From Planctomyces sp. SH-PL62 (GTDB lineage: Bacteria > Planctomycetota > Planctomycetia > Isosphaerales > Isosphaeraceae), in assembly GCF_001610895.1 (NCBI RefSeq), contig NZ_CP011273.1, positions 2,170,001 to 2,234,000 of the forward strand: 64,000 nt of DNA. Reading direction: 5' to 3'. This document shows, in pieces, positions 16,830 through 25,061 of this stretch (position 1 is its first letter; the number at the start of each line of letters is the position of its first letter). The translations under genes were made by a program, and so were the position numbers. The notes beneath the pieces are model-generated. The model made no database searches and had not been told where the DNA came from. It worked only from the letters and a program-made list of their open reading frames with translations.

Positions 16830-19031
16830 TCAGAGGATCGGCCGACGGGGAGCGGGCGCGGGGTCGTCGATGCGCGAGACGGGGACGAGACGGATCGTGA
16901 CGGGCTCCGGATCGCGGCGAGCCCGGAGCGCCTGGCCGGGCTCGCTCATCAGGTCGCCGCACCGGACGGAGAGCGAGGCGGGCCCTTCGGCCAATCCGTC
17001 GAACCGGAAGCGGCCGGAGGCGTCGGTCCGCGCGACCTCGACCCGCGGGTTCTGCCTCGAATGGTTTTCGACCTGGGCCCCCTCCACCGGCCTGCCGTCT
17101 ACGTCCACGACCGTGCCGACGACAGAGCAACCCGGTGCCAGCAGGACATCCGGAAAAGTCGCGGGCTTGCCTCGCTCGACGTCGAGAGGCTCGGTGTCGA
17201 CGCCGACGAACCCCTCCTTGCTCACCAGCAGGCGGATCGCGGTCGGCGCGGCTCCCGCCACCGCGTCGGGCATGCAGTCGAGCCGATAGCGGCCCCGCTC
17301 ATCGGTGGTCGCCCGGCAGGATTCCGTCGCGATCATCGTGCTGCTCGTCGAGCCGTTCTCGTTTCTCCAAACGTAGGCGGCTTCGACCAGGGCTCCGGAG
17401 ACGGGGTCGCCCGAGCGGTCGACGACCGTCCCGCCGACCTCGGCGAGCACCGCCGGCTCGGACGAGGGCAGTGCGACGTGGATCGCCATCCGGCCGTCTT
17501 CGAGACGCGGTTGGATGTGGCCGCCTTCCTTGCATTCCAACTGGGCCGACCGGCCCTCCCCGTCCATCAGCCGGTAGCGATCCGATCCGTCAAGGCGTTC
17601 CACGCTCCGGACGGCCTCGGGTCGGAAACCGTCGTCCCACCGGAGCGAGAACCCGAGCGGCCGGGCGTCCCACCGCCGAGGCGCCTCGATGTTGCCCTCG
17701 ATCTCGCCGCCGGTGCGGGGGAGCCCCATCCGCGCCACGCCATCGGCACCCGCGACGGCCCGGACGGGCCCTGTAAAGATCCTACCGTGCGCAGCCGGGC
17801 GGCCGTCGCCGGCCCAGGCCAGCTGGAACTCCCAGGTCGCCCCCCGACGCATCGGATAGTCCCTGCGCGCGACCGGGGCGGCGTCCCCCACCGCGAACGG
17901 CGTGAAGCTCAGCCCGTCCCACAGGACATAGCAGCCTGGTGCGGGCTCGATCCTCGGCATGGAGCAGTGCCCTGGCGGCAGATCCACCGAGTAGACGCCA
18001 TCTGCGCCGGACTGGGCGGACTTAAGCACCAGTTCCTTCTTGCCCGGTTCCGAGGTGAAGACCTCGACCGTGGCGCCGGCGATCGGCTCTCCGGTGTCCG
18101 GGTCTGCGACCCGTCCAGTGAGTCGGTACTTCGTCGGCGAGCGGGCTCCGAAGGCTTCACGAGACGGAGCCGCCTTGTCATCGGCCGCCGAGGCGTTCCA
18201 GGTCCACGCGCCGGCCGCCAGGGCGAGCAAGGCGACCGACGCTCCGATGAGTTTCGAGATCCGCATGGTCCGCAAGGCTCCTTGGGTCAGGTTCAGGACG
18301 GGGATCGGGACGCCGGCGCCGAGGGCCGAGGCGGCGAGGGTCGCCAGCCTCGCCGTCGCGGTCGACAGGGCGACAGGGACGAAGGGAGGGGGGAGCGGGG
18401 CGAGGGCCCGGGCCGGGTCGGAGACGCCTCGGCGTTCGAGGCGGGCCCGCAGCCGCTCCTTGCCTCGCTTCAGGCGGACGCCGAGGGTGCCGAGCGGGCA
18501 CTGGAGCTGTCGCGAGGCGGCCTCGTAGGTCAGGCCCTGGAGGTGGCAGAGGACGATCGGGTCGCGATACCGGGCGGGGAGTCGGTCGAGTTCCTCGATC
18601 AGGATCGCCAGGTCGTCGGCCGTGTCGGGCGGGAGGGAGACGGTGGGCGCCATCGCTCCGGCCCGGTGTTCGTGGACGCGTCGTCGGGCCGAGTTCGCCC
18701 TCGCCCGGGCCGCGACCCGGCGGGCGACTCCGAACAGCCAGGGGGCCAGGGAGGCGCGGCGGCGGACGCTCGGCGCGCGGCAGGCCAGGATGAGGAACGT
18801 CGCCTGGAAGGCGTCCTCGGCGTCGGCGTCCGAGCCGGCGGCGGAGCGGCAGACCTGATGGACCATCGCCCCGTGCCGCGCCAGGATGGCCTCGAACGCG
18901 GCCTCCGCCCCGTCCGCGCGGTCGAGGAACCGCCCGAGCAGCTCCGCGTCGTCGAGCCCGGCGAGGGAGCCCGCCTCGTACAGCGTCTGGATCGAGCGGA
19001 CCAGCCCGCCCCCGCCCCGGCTTGCCGTCAT
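16830..19031 (-). CDS. ECF sigma factor fused to a membrane-anchored carboxypeptidase-regulatory-like region
   Basis: A 733-residue protein. Residues 1-190 are a sigma-70 family ECF sigma factor: region 2 (AEDAFQATFLILACRAPSVRR...WLFGVARRVA) and region 4 (LPARYRDPIVLCHLQGLTYEAASRQL...GTLGVRLKRGKERLRARL). A long linker follows, then one hydrophobic segment (LIGASVALLALAAGAW), then about 450 residues with at least three carboxypeptidase-regulatory/TonB-plug-like beta units (GRVADPDTGEPIAGATVEV; GGTVVDRSGDPVSGALVEA; GTVVDVDGRPVEGAQVEN). This suggests a sigma factor tethered to the inner membrane with a sensory region outside. An AGGAGGG ribosome site fixes the start. No separate anti-sigma gene is next to it. 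Confidence 0.88.
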   Translation of the reverse strand: MTASRGGGGLVRSIQTLYEAGSLAGLDDAELLGRFLDRADGAEAAFEAILARHGAMVHQVCRSAAGSDADAEDAFQATFLILACRAPSVRRRASLAPWLFGVARRVAARARANSARRRVHEHRAGAMAPTVSLPPDTADDLAILIEELDRLPARYRDPIVLCHLQGLTYEAASRQLQCPLGTLGVRLKRGKERLRARLERRGVSDPARALAPLPPPFVPVALSTATARLATLAASALGAGVPIPVLNLTQGALRTMRISKLIGASVALLALAAGAWTWNASAADDKAAPSREAFGARSPTKYRLTGRVADPDTGEPIAGATVEVFTSEPGKKELVLKSAQSGADGVYSVDLPPGHCSMPRIEPAPGCYVLWDGLSFTPFAVGDAAPVARRDYPMRRGATWEFQLAWAGDGRPAAHGRIFTGPVRAVAGADGVARMGLPRTGGEIEGNIEAPRRWDARPLGFSLRWDDGFRPEAVRSVERLDGSDRYRLMDGEGRSAQLECKEGGHIQPRLEDGRMAIHVALPSSEPAVLAEVGGTVVDRSGDPVSGALVEAAYVWRNENGSTSSTMIATESCRATTDERGRYRLDCMPDAVAGAAPTAIRLLVSKEGFVGVDTEPLDVERGKPATFPDVLLAPGCSVVGTVVDVDGRPVEGAQVENHSRQNPRVEVARTDASGRFRFDGLAEGPASLSVRCGDLMSEPGQALRARRDPEPVTIRLVPVSRIDDPAPAPRRPIL

Positions 19032-19214
19032 TTCGTCGCCCTCCTGGATGGTTCGTCGCCCCATAGTGCCCCGGGGACGCCCGGCGCTTTCAACAATTTC
19101 GCGAGGGGCCGGTGATTCGGGGCGGGACATGGCTCCTCGCTTCGGCCGGTCGCACGGGTTATCGTGGCAGGCAAACGTGCCCGAGGTCTTCCTCGCAGCC
19201 CCGAGACACCATCC

Positions 19215-20462
19215 ATGAGCACAGAGACGACGCCCGTCGAGCCCGAGGCCCCCGTCGCCGACTCGCCGACCATCCCCGACCCGGCGGTCGCGGCGATGGC
19301 CCGGCTGGATTCGATCGACGCCTATCGCGGCCTGGTCATGTTCCTGATGATGGCCGAGGTCCTCCGCTTCGGGCAGATGGCCCGGAACTTCCCGGAGAGC
19401 GAGTTCTGGCGGTTCCTCGCCACCCAGCAGGACCACGTCGAGTGGATCGGCTGCGTCGTCCACGACATGATCCAGCCGTCGTTCTCGTTCCTGGTCGGCG
19501 TCGCCCTGCCGTTCTCGATCGCCTCGCGGATGGCGAAGGGGCAGTCGCGGGGGGTCATGAGCGCGCACGCGCTCTGGCGGGCGCTGGTGCTGGTGCTGCT
19601 GGGGGTCTTCCTGCGGTCGGTCGGCCGTTCCCAGACGAACTGGACGTTCGAGGACACGCTCTCGCAGATCGGCCTGGGATATCCGTTCCTGTTCCTGCTG
19701 GGCTGGTATTCCCGCCGCGTGCAGGGTGCGGCGCTGGCGGTGATCCTGGCGGGCTACTGGCTGCTGTTCGCGGCCTATCCCGCGCCGGGGACGGGGTTCG
19801 ACTACCCCGCGCACGGCGTCCCGGCCGACTGGCCGCACCTGCTGGGGGGCTTCGAGGCCCACTGGAACAAGAACAGCAACCCGGCCTGGGCGTTCGACGC
19901 CTGGTTCCTCAACCTCTTCCCGCGCGAGAAGCCGTTCCTCTACAACGGCGGCGGCTACGCCACGCTCAGCTTCATCCCGACGCTGGGGACGATGATCATG
20001 GGGCTGCTCGCCGGCGGCCTGCTGAAGGAGCGGCGGACCCCCTGGTCGAAGCTCGGCCTGCTGGCCGCCGCCGGGGTCGCCGCGACGGCCGTCGGCTGGG
20101 GACTCGGGGCGGCGGGGCTGGTCCCGGTCGTCAAGCGGATCTGGACCCCCTCGTGGACCCTCTATTCGGGCGGGATCGCCTTCCTGACCCTCGCCGCATT
20201 CTACCTGGTGATGGACATGCTAGGCTGGAAGCGGTGGGCGTTCCCGCTCCGGGTCATCGGCATGAACTCGATCGCCGCCTACTGCCTGGCCCACCTCGTC
20301 GAGGATTTCATCGTTTCGGCGTTCCGCACCCACCTGGGCCCCGACGTCTTCAAGGGGTTCGGCCCGGAGTATGAGCCGTTCGTGCAGGGCGTCGCGACCT
20401 TGTCGATTTTATGGCTCGTCCTATTCTGGATGTACCGCCGTCGGCTCTTCCTGAAGGTCTAG
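19215..20462 (+). CDS. Multi-pass membrane acyltransferase (DUF5009/heparan N-acetyltransferase-like)
   Basis: A 415-residue membrane protein with about ten hydrophobic segments. The motif RLDSIDAYRGLVMFLMM near residue 32 and the conserved HDMIQPSFSFLVGVALPFSI are typical of the family related to heparan-alpha-glucosaminide N-acetyltransferase and DUF5009 proteins, which move acetyl groups across membranes to sugars. A role in modifying an envelope polysaccharide is an inference. The ATG starting MSTETTP is used; the first 30 residues are Pro/Glu-rich and cytosolic. It is transcribed away from the ECF sigma gene, with 183 bases between the starts. Confidence 0.82.
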   Translation: MSTETTPVEPEAPVADSPTIPDPAVAAMARLDSIDAYRGLVMFLMMAEVLRFGQMARNFPESEFWRFLATQQDHVEWIGCVVHDMIQPSFSFLVGVALPFSIASRMAKGQSRGVMSAHALWRALVLVLLGVFLRSVGRSQTNWTFEDTLSQIGLGYPFLFLLGWYSRRVQGAALAVILAGYWLLFAAYPAPGTGFDYPAHGVPADWPHLLGGFEAHWNKNSNPAWAFDAWFLNLFPREKPFLYNGGGYATLSFIPTLGTMIMGLLAGGLLKERRTPWSKLGLLAAAGVAATAVGWGLGAAGLVPVVKRIWTPSWTLYSGGIAFLTLAAFYLVMDMLGWKRWAFPLRVIGMNSIAAYCLAHLVEDFIVSAFRTHLGPDVFKGFGPEYEPFVQGVATLSILWLVLFWMYRRRLFLKV

Positions 20463-20549
20463 GAGCAATGATCAGGATCGGCCCAGGTTTTGCATCTGTG
20501 CAAACCCATGACGAATCGCCCATGACTCCTGATCGTTACAAATTTTCCA

Positions 20550-20578
20550 TGCTTCTCCAATTGCCCATGTTGTACAAT
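20550..20578 (+). promoter_or_regulatory. Possible promoter of the YTV-like gene
   Basis: A TACAAT -10-like hexamer (20573-20578) lies in an AT-rich patch about 85 bases before the YTV-like start. The -35 region (TGCTTC) is a poor match. Confidence 0.35.
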
Positions 20579-20663
20579 GGTGTCGAGCGTCTCAGCGGCC
20601 GACGACATGAGCGAGCGACCTGGGCAGAGACGATTGCTGATGGACAACCGGAGGACGAAGAAG

Positions 20664-21506
20664 ATGCGGATCCGAATGAGCTTGGCGATGGCGGCCTGCG
20701 TGCTGATGGCGGCCCAGACGGCTTCGGCCTGCGGCACCTGCCACAAGACCCCCTGCGTGGTCGCACAGCCGGCTTACCAGTGCGTGACCGAACTGGTCCC
20801 GTACACGGTCTACAAGAAGCAGTGGCGGACCGAGTACGAGACGGTCTCCAAGACGGTGATGGAGCGGATTCCGGTCACCAACTACGTCGAGCGGCAGCGG
20901 GTCGTCTGCAAGCCGGTCTATGACACGGTCGACGTCCCGGTCCAGCGGGTCGTCTGCAAGCCGATCCAGGAGACCGACTACGTCACGCAGAACTACACCG
21001 TCTGCCGTCCGGTCCAGACGACGCAGCAGGTGCAGTCCTGCGAGTACGTTCCGTCGACGCAGTACGTCACGGTGCCGGTGAAGAAGTGCTTCCTGCACCA
21101 CAAGTCGGCCTGCGGCGATTGCAAGGTGGTCGCCAAGACCACGTACACGGCCGTGCCGACGGTGAAGGACGTGGTGGTGACCCAGCTCGTCCGCGAGACC
21201 CAGACCCGCCAGGTGCCGGTGACCCGGACCCGGTACGTCCAGGAGGTCGTCAACGAGGTCCGCAAGGTGACCCAGAAGCGGATGGTTCAGGAAGTGGTGG
21301 TCGAGAAGGTCCCGGTCGTGACCTGGACGTGCCAGCCCCGCGTCGTGACCAAGCAGGTCCCCCGCAAGGTGTGCGAGCAGGTCGCCGTCACGGCCTACAA
21401 GAAGGTCAACCGGGTCGTCCCCGTGACCTACGCCGCGCCGGTCGAGTACGCCGCCCCGGCGGTCGCCCCCGCCCCCCAGGCCGTGGCCCCGTCGCAGCAG
21501 GGTTGA
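20664..21506 (+). CDS. Secreted Cys/Val/Tyr-rich repeat protein (YTV-like)
   Basis: A 280-residue secreted protein with a signal peptide (SLAMAACVLMAAQTASA) and a mature part built from short degenerate units rich in Val, Tyr, Thr, Gln and Cys, such as CVTELVPYTVYKKQW, VVCKPVYDTVDVPVQ, VVCKPIQETDYVTQN, YTVCRPVQTTQQVQ and VPVTRTRYVQEVVNE. This matches the planctomycete YTV repeat type described from Rhodopirellula, assigned here from memory of its composition. Fourteen or more cysteines suggest disulfide cross-linking in the envelope. The start is set by the signal peptide and a GGAGGA site. It ends in a Pro/Ala tail, and a strong hairpin follows. Confidence 0.7.
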   Translation: MRIRMSLAMAACVLMAAQTASACGTCHKTPCVVAQPAYQCVTELVPYTVYKKQWRTEYETVSKTVMERIPVTNYVERQRVVCKPVYDTVDVPVQRVVCKPIQETDYVTQNYTVCRPVQTTQQVQSCEYVPSTQYVTVPVKKCFLHHKSACGDCKVVAKTTYTAVPTVKDVVVTQLVRETQTRQVPVTRTRYVQEVVNEVRKVTQKRMVQEVVVEKVPVVTWTCQPRVVTKQVPRKVCEQVAVTAYKKVNRVVPVTYAAPVEYAAPAVAPAPQAVAPSQQG

Positions 21507-21553
21507 TCTGATCCGGCGAGCGACCGTCGCCGACGGAATCTCCCGAGAGATAT

Positions 21554-21596
21554 GACGGAGTCGTCCGGGCCCTTTGGGCGCCCGGGCGGCTCCGTC
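21554..21596 (+). terminator. Two-tier hairpin terminator after YTV-like gene
   Basis: The outer arms GACGGAG/CTCCGTC and the inner arms CCGGGC/GCCCGG form an extended hairpin 48 bases after the stop. It is followed by a short T-containing stretch only. Confidence 0.55.
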
Positions 21597-21642
21597 TCGC
21601 ATTTCGAACGTGAGGTCTCGGCGGGGCGGGGCGGGGCGGGGG

Positions 21643-22251
21643 TCAGCCGGCCGTCTCGGCCTTACGGTTGCGGTAGAGCGAGGGGTCGACGGCGGCGACC
21701 ATCGCCTCGACGTCCAGCCGGCCGCCGAAGAAGGCGTTGATCCGCTCGGCCTGCTCGCGAGGCTGGTTCACCAGGTCATGGTGGCGGACGAACAGGACCG
21801 GCATGTTGGGCTGCTTTTCCAGCCAGGCGTAGAGCCGTTCCAGGTGCTGGGCGAAGGCCCGCTTGATCTCGTCGCGGGGGGCCGAGGGGCGGCCCAGGCG
21901 GGCGAGCATCTTCTCCTGGGAGGTCAGCATCTCGTCGAAATCGCGCTGCATGAAGACGACGCGATAGGTCTCCGAGGGGGGGAGGTCGTAGAGGAGTTGA
22001 GAGACCATCTTGAAGACCTTGCCCCGGGTGTCGGGGATCCAGGAGGCGTCCTCCTTGATCTTCTTGACGATCTCGAACTCATAATAGCCGCGCGGGTTGT
22101 CGACGTCGGGGGTCCGCAGGCTGTCGGTGACGGCCTCGATCCCCCCCTTGTCCAGCATCTGCATCATCAGGGACGTGCCCGAGCGGGGCAGGCCCGAGAC
22201 GACCACGATTTCCTTCTCCGCGCCCGCTCCCGCTCCCGATTCCGCATTCAT
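21643..22251 (-). CDS. Small sulfotransferase family protein
   Basis: A 202-residue protein with the PAPS 5'-phosphosulfate-binding loop GLPRSGTSLMMQML near residue 20 and a second conserved region YRVVFMQRDFDEMLTSQEKML resembling the 3'-phosphate-binding part. Family members move sulfate from PAPS to carbohydrates, lipids or proteins. It is shorter than most sulfotransferases (usually 250-300 residues) but looks complete. It starts 83 bases after the fabF-type gene on the same strand and may be in its transcript. The acceptor is unknown. Confidence 0.8.
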   Translation of the reverse strand: MNAESGAGAGAEKEIVVVSGLPRSGTSLMMQMLDKGGIEAVTDSLRTPDVDNPRGYYEFEIVKKIKEDASWIPDTRGKVFKMVSQLLYDLPPSETYRVVFMQRDFDEMLTSQEKMLARLGRPSAPRDEIKRAFAQHLERLYAWLEKQPNMPVLFVRHHDLVNQPREQAERINAFFGGRLDVEAMVAAVDPSLYRNRKAETAG

Positions 22252-22334
22252 GATCCGACGGCCTCCCTGAGAAATCCAAAACTCGATGGATTCTAGCGAG
22301 TCGTCGGGGATCGAGACATCCCGATCCCTTGCGG

Positions 22335-23618
22335 TCAGCCGTCGAACCGCTTGAGGATCAGGGCCGTGTTCTGGCCGCCGAAGCCGAAGCTGTTGGAGAG
22401 GACGGCGTCGACCCGGCGCTCGCGGGCCTGGTGGGGGATGTAGTCCAGGTCGCAGGCGGGGTCGGGGTTTTCCAGGTTGATCGTCGGCGGGAGGACGCCG
22501 TCGCGGAGCGCGAGCAGGCAGGCGACGGCCTCGACGGCGCCGCCGGCGGAGACCAGATGGCCGGTCATGCTCTTGGTGCTGGAGATGGGCATGGTGTACG
22601 CGCCGTCGCCGAACACCCGCTTGATCGCCAGCGTCTCGATCGAGTCGTTCGAGGGGGTGCTGGTGCCGTGGGCGTTGATGTAGTCGATGTCGGACGGGTC
22701 GAGGCCGGCGTCTTCCAGGGCGGTCCGCATGGCGGCGACGGCGCCCCGGCCCTCGTCGTGGCTGTCGGTCAGCCGGAAGGCGTCGGCGGTCGAGCCGTGG
22801 CCGGCCACCTCGCCGTAGATCACGGCCCCGCGCGCCCGGGCGTGCTCCAGGTCCTCCAGAACCAGCACCCCGCCCCCTTCGCCCAGGACGAAGCCGTCGC
22901 GGTCGCGGTCGAACGGCCGGCTGGCGCGGGCGGGGTCGTCGTTGCGGGTGGACATGGCGGTCAAGAGGATGAACCCCGTCACCCCCAGGGGATGGATCAT
23001 GCTGTGCGCGCCGCCGGCCAGGACGACGTCGAGGTCGCCCCGACGGATGAACTCCGAGGCCTCGCCGATGGCCTGGGCGCTGGCGGCGCAGGCGGTCTGG
23101 CACGTCAGATTCGCCCCCCTCGCCCCGAAGACCGACGCCAGGTGGCCCGCCGGGTTGCCGGGCTCCTGGTCGGCCTCGCGGACCGCATGCAGGCCCCGCA
23201 CCCCCTGGCTGGTGAACCGGGCGGTGTCGACCTTCCCCTCGCGGCTGGAGCCGTGGACCAGGGCCACGAACCGGCCGAAGTCCTGCTGGCCCTCGCCCGA
23301 GCCCAGGTACACCCCGAACCGCGACGGGTCCAGCCGCGACTCGTTCAGGCCCGCATGGGCGACGGCCTGGGTCGCCGCCGCCAGCGCGAACTTCGAGGTC
23401 CGGCTGTGGTCGACCCATCGCTCCGCGTCGGGCCGGTACGCCGCCAGGTCGAAGTCCGGCACCTCGGCCGCGATCCGGGTCGCGAACGTCCCGGCGTCGA
23501 ACAACGTGATCGGGCCCACGCCCCCACGACCCGCGCACATCGCCGCCCATGAGGACTCGACGTCCCCCCCGACCGGCGTGATCATCCCCATCCCCGTGAC
23601 CACCACTCGTCGTCGCAT
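22335..23618 (-). CDS. fabF: Beta-ketoacyl-ACP synthase II (FabF family)
   Basis: A 427-residue condensing enzyme that extends acyl-ACP with malonyl-ACP in fatty acid or polyketide synthesis. The Cys-His-His triad is present: Cys 177 (CQTACAAS), His 317 (NAHGTST) and His 354 ([15 protein letters not shown]), with Lys 349. Length and the C-terminal [10 protein letters not shown] glycine loop are normal for FabF. Since it is not beside acpP or fabG, it could serve a specialised pathway rather than housekeeping synthesis. A good promoter lies about 45 bases upstream, and a sulfotransferase gene follows. Confidence 0.9.
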   Translation of the reverse strand: MRRRVVVTGMGMITPVGGDVESSWAAMCAGRGGVGPITLFDAGTFATRIAAEVPDFDLAAYRPDAERWVDHSRTSKFALAAATQAVAHAGLNESRLDPSRFGVYLGSGEGQQDFGRFVALVHGSSREGKVDTARFTSQGVRGLHAVREADQEPGNPAGHLASVFGARGANLTCQTACAASAQAIGEASEFIRRGDLDVVLAGGAHSMIHPLGVTGFILLTAMSTRNDDPARASRPFDRDRDGFVLGEGGGVLVLEDLEHARARGAVIYGEVAGHGSTADAFRLTDSHDEGRGAVAAMRTALEDAGLDPSDIDYINAHGTSTPSNDSIETLAIKRVFGDGAYTMPISSTKSMTGHLVSAGGAVEAVACLLALRDGVLPPTINLENPDPACDLDYIPHQARERRVDAVLSNSFGFGGQNTALILKRFDG

Positions 23619-23661
23619 CGCGAGCCCTCTTCGCTACGGACTTCCCTCGGATCGCGCCGGA

Positions 23662-23690
23662 ATGGTAGGGGGGCCGTTTTCCCACGTCAA
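23662..23690 (-). promoter_or_regulatory. Promoter upstream of fabF
   Basis: On the minus strand TTGACG (23690-23685), a 17-base spacer and TACCAT (23667-23662) form a sigma-70-type promoter 44 bases before the start codon. Confidence 0.65.
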
Positions 23691-23732
23691 GATCGGCGAA
23701 TGCGGCGAGCCGGGAGAAAGCCGGGCCGGGGA

Positions 23733-25031
23733 TCAGGGTCGATCCCAGGATTGCTCGGCCCCGACGGCCCCGTCGGACTGGAAGCGGCGGATGCGGAGAT
23801 TCGCGGGGGAGGCGTCGACGCGGAGGACGGTGGCCTTGGCGAGCGGGTGGGCGTCGCCGACGAAGACCGGGTACTGGAAGCCTCGGGAGGCGTCGGGGCA
23901 GGGGGGGATCACCTCGGCGTGGTGGTTGTGCCCGGCGACGATCAGGTCGACCTTCCCGGAATCGTACAGCGGGCCGAAGAGCTTCTCGACGCGGATCGGC
24001 CCGTACCACTTGGACTTGTCCCGGGGAAGCGTCCGCCAGTCCGGTGGGATGTGCTGGACGACCACCCGCCAGGTCGCGGCCTTGTAGGCGTCGCCGGCGA
24101 TCTCGCGCGAGAGCCAGTCGCGTTCCTCTTCCATGTAGGCGTCGAAATCGACGAGGCCGCTGTACTCGACGCTCGCGTCGGGCTTGTCCTCGCCGGTGTC
24201 GAGGAGCAGGACGCGGACCGCGCCGAAGGTCATGGCGGCGTAGTAGCGGTCCTCGGGAAGGATCAGGTACTCCGGGAGTAGGCGGGCGAACGCGCCCCGG
24301 GTCTCGTGGTTGCCCCGGAGGAAGAAGCAGGGGATCCCCTTCGAGGCGAACCAGGCCATCGGCAGGAGGAGGCTCTCGACCACCTGTCGCTCGGTCATCG
24401 GATCGGTGAGGACGTCGCCGTTGAAGACCATGAAGTCGACGCCCCCGCCGGCGAGCGGAGTCAGAAGCGGGTAGAACTGGATCCGGTCGTGGACGTCGTT
24501 GAAGACCAGGAACGAGGCCGAGCCGTCGTCGCGACGGGTCGGCGGGAGGCTCACCTCCTTCGAGGTCGCCGGCTCGCCGTAGACGACCGAATAGGGGGCG
24601 AGCTTCGTGATCGGACGCGAGACGGCCCGGAAGCGGAGCGGCTTCGACGGGTCGTACCCCTTCAGCACGGCCTTCTGGATCGTGGAGTTGGCCTGCTTGA
24701 GCCCGTGCCGGGACGACCCGGAGCGCTTCCAGGCGCCTTCCTCGCCCCCTTCCGGCTCCTGCGTCCATTCGACGACCCCGTCGCCGGGAGCGGCCGTCAT
24801 CCAGCCGACGCCGATCTCATCCCCGCCGAGGAGCTGGACCCAGGGAGGAACGGCGAGGAACCCCTCGCCGCGCAGGGCGAGCACCTCGGCGCGGGCCTCG
24901 CTCTCGGCCGCCGCGACCTCGGGTCGCTGGGCGGAAGCCGGGCCGGCTCCCAGGATCAGGATCAGGGCGAGGGTGGAAGCCAGGGCGGGCCGGGCGGCCG
25001 GGGTCGGCCGAACTGGTGTTCGCATTCTCAT
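23733..25031 (-). CDS. Exported calcineurin-type metallophosphoesterase
   Basis: A 432-residue protein with a signal peptide (ALASTLALILILGAGPASAQ), an N-terminal beta domain like that of purple acid phosphatases (residues 60-160), and a metallophosphoesterase domain. Metal-binding motifs appear in order: FNDVHD, FNGDV, LRGNHET and AGHNHH. It should hydrolyse phosphomonoesters or diesters in the periplasm; the substrate is unknown. It starts 30 bases after the stop of the XylR-type regulator on the same strand, so the two probably form a transcript. Confidence 0.85.
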   Translation of the reverse strand: MRMRTPVRPTPAARPALASTLALILILGAGPASAQRPEVAAAESEARAEVLALRGEGFLAVPPWVQLLGGDEIGVGWMTAAPGDGVVEWTQEPEGGEEGAWKRSGSSRHGLKQANSTIQKAVLKGYDPSKPLRFRAVSRPITKLAPYSVVYGEPATSKEVSLPPTRRDDGSASFLVFNDVHDRIQFYPLLTPLAGGGVDFMVFNGDVLTDPMTERQVVESLLLPMAWFASKGIPCFFLRGNHETRGAFARLLPEYLILPEDRYYAAMTFGAVRVLLLDTGEDKPDASVEYSGLVDFDAYMEEERDWLSREIAGDAYKAATWRVVVQHIPPDWRTLPRDKSKWYGPIRVEKLFGPLYDSGKVDLIVAGHNHHAEVIPPCPDASRGFQYPVFVGDAHPLAKATVLRVDASPANLRIRRFQSDGAVGAEQSWDRP

Positions 25032-25061
25032 CTCCCTTTCGATCTCTGGGGGGGCGTCGGC

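Noticed and set aside
14472-19115. 1547-residue open frame antisense to the HEAT, Gfo/Idh/MocA and ECF genes
   Set aside because: It spans several well-supported genes on the other strand and shows no domain; long shadows are expected at this GC content.
21643-24768. Apparent 1041-residue leftward protein ending in the sulfotransferase
   Set aside because: Only the last 202 residues have family motifs. The upstream part is an out-of-phase reading of the fabF and phosphoesterase genes.
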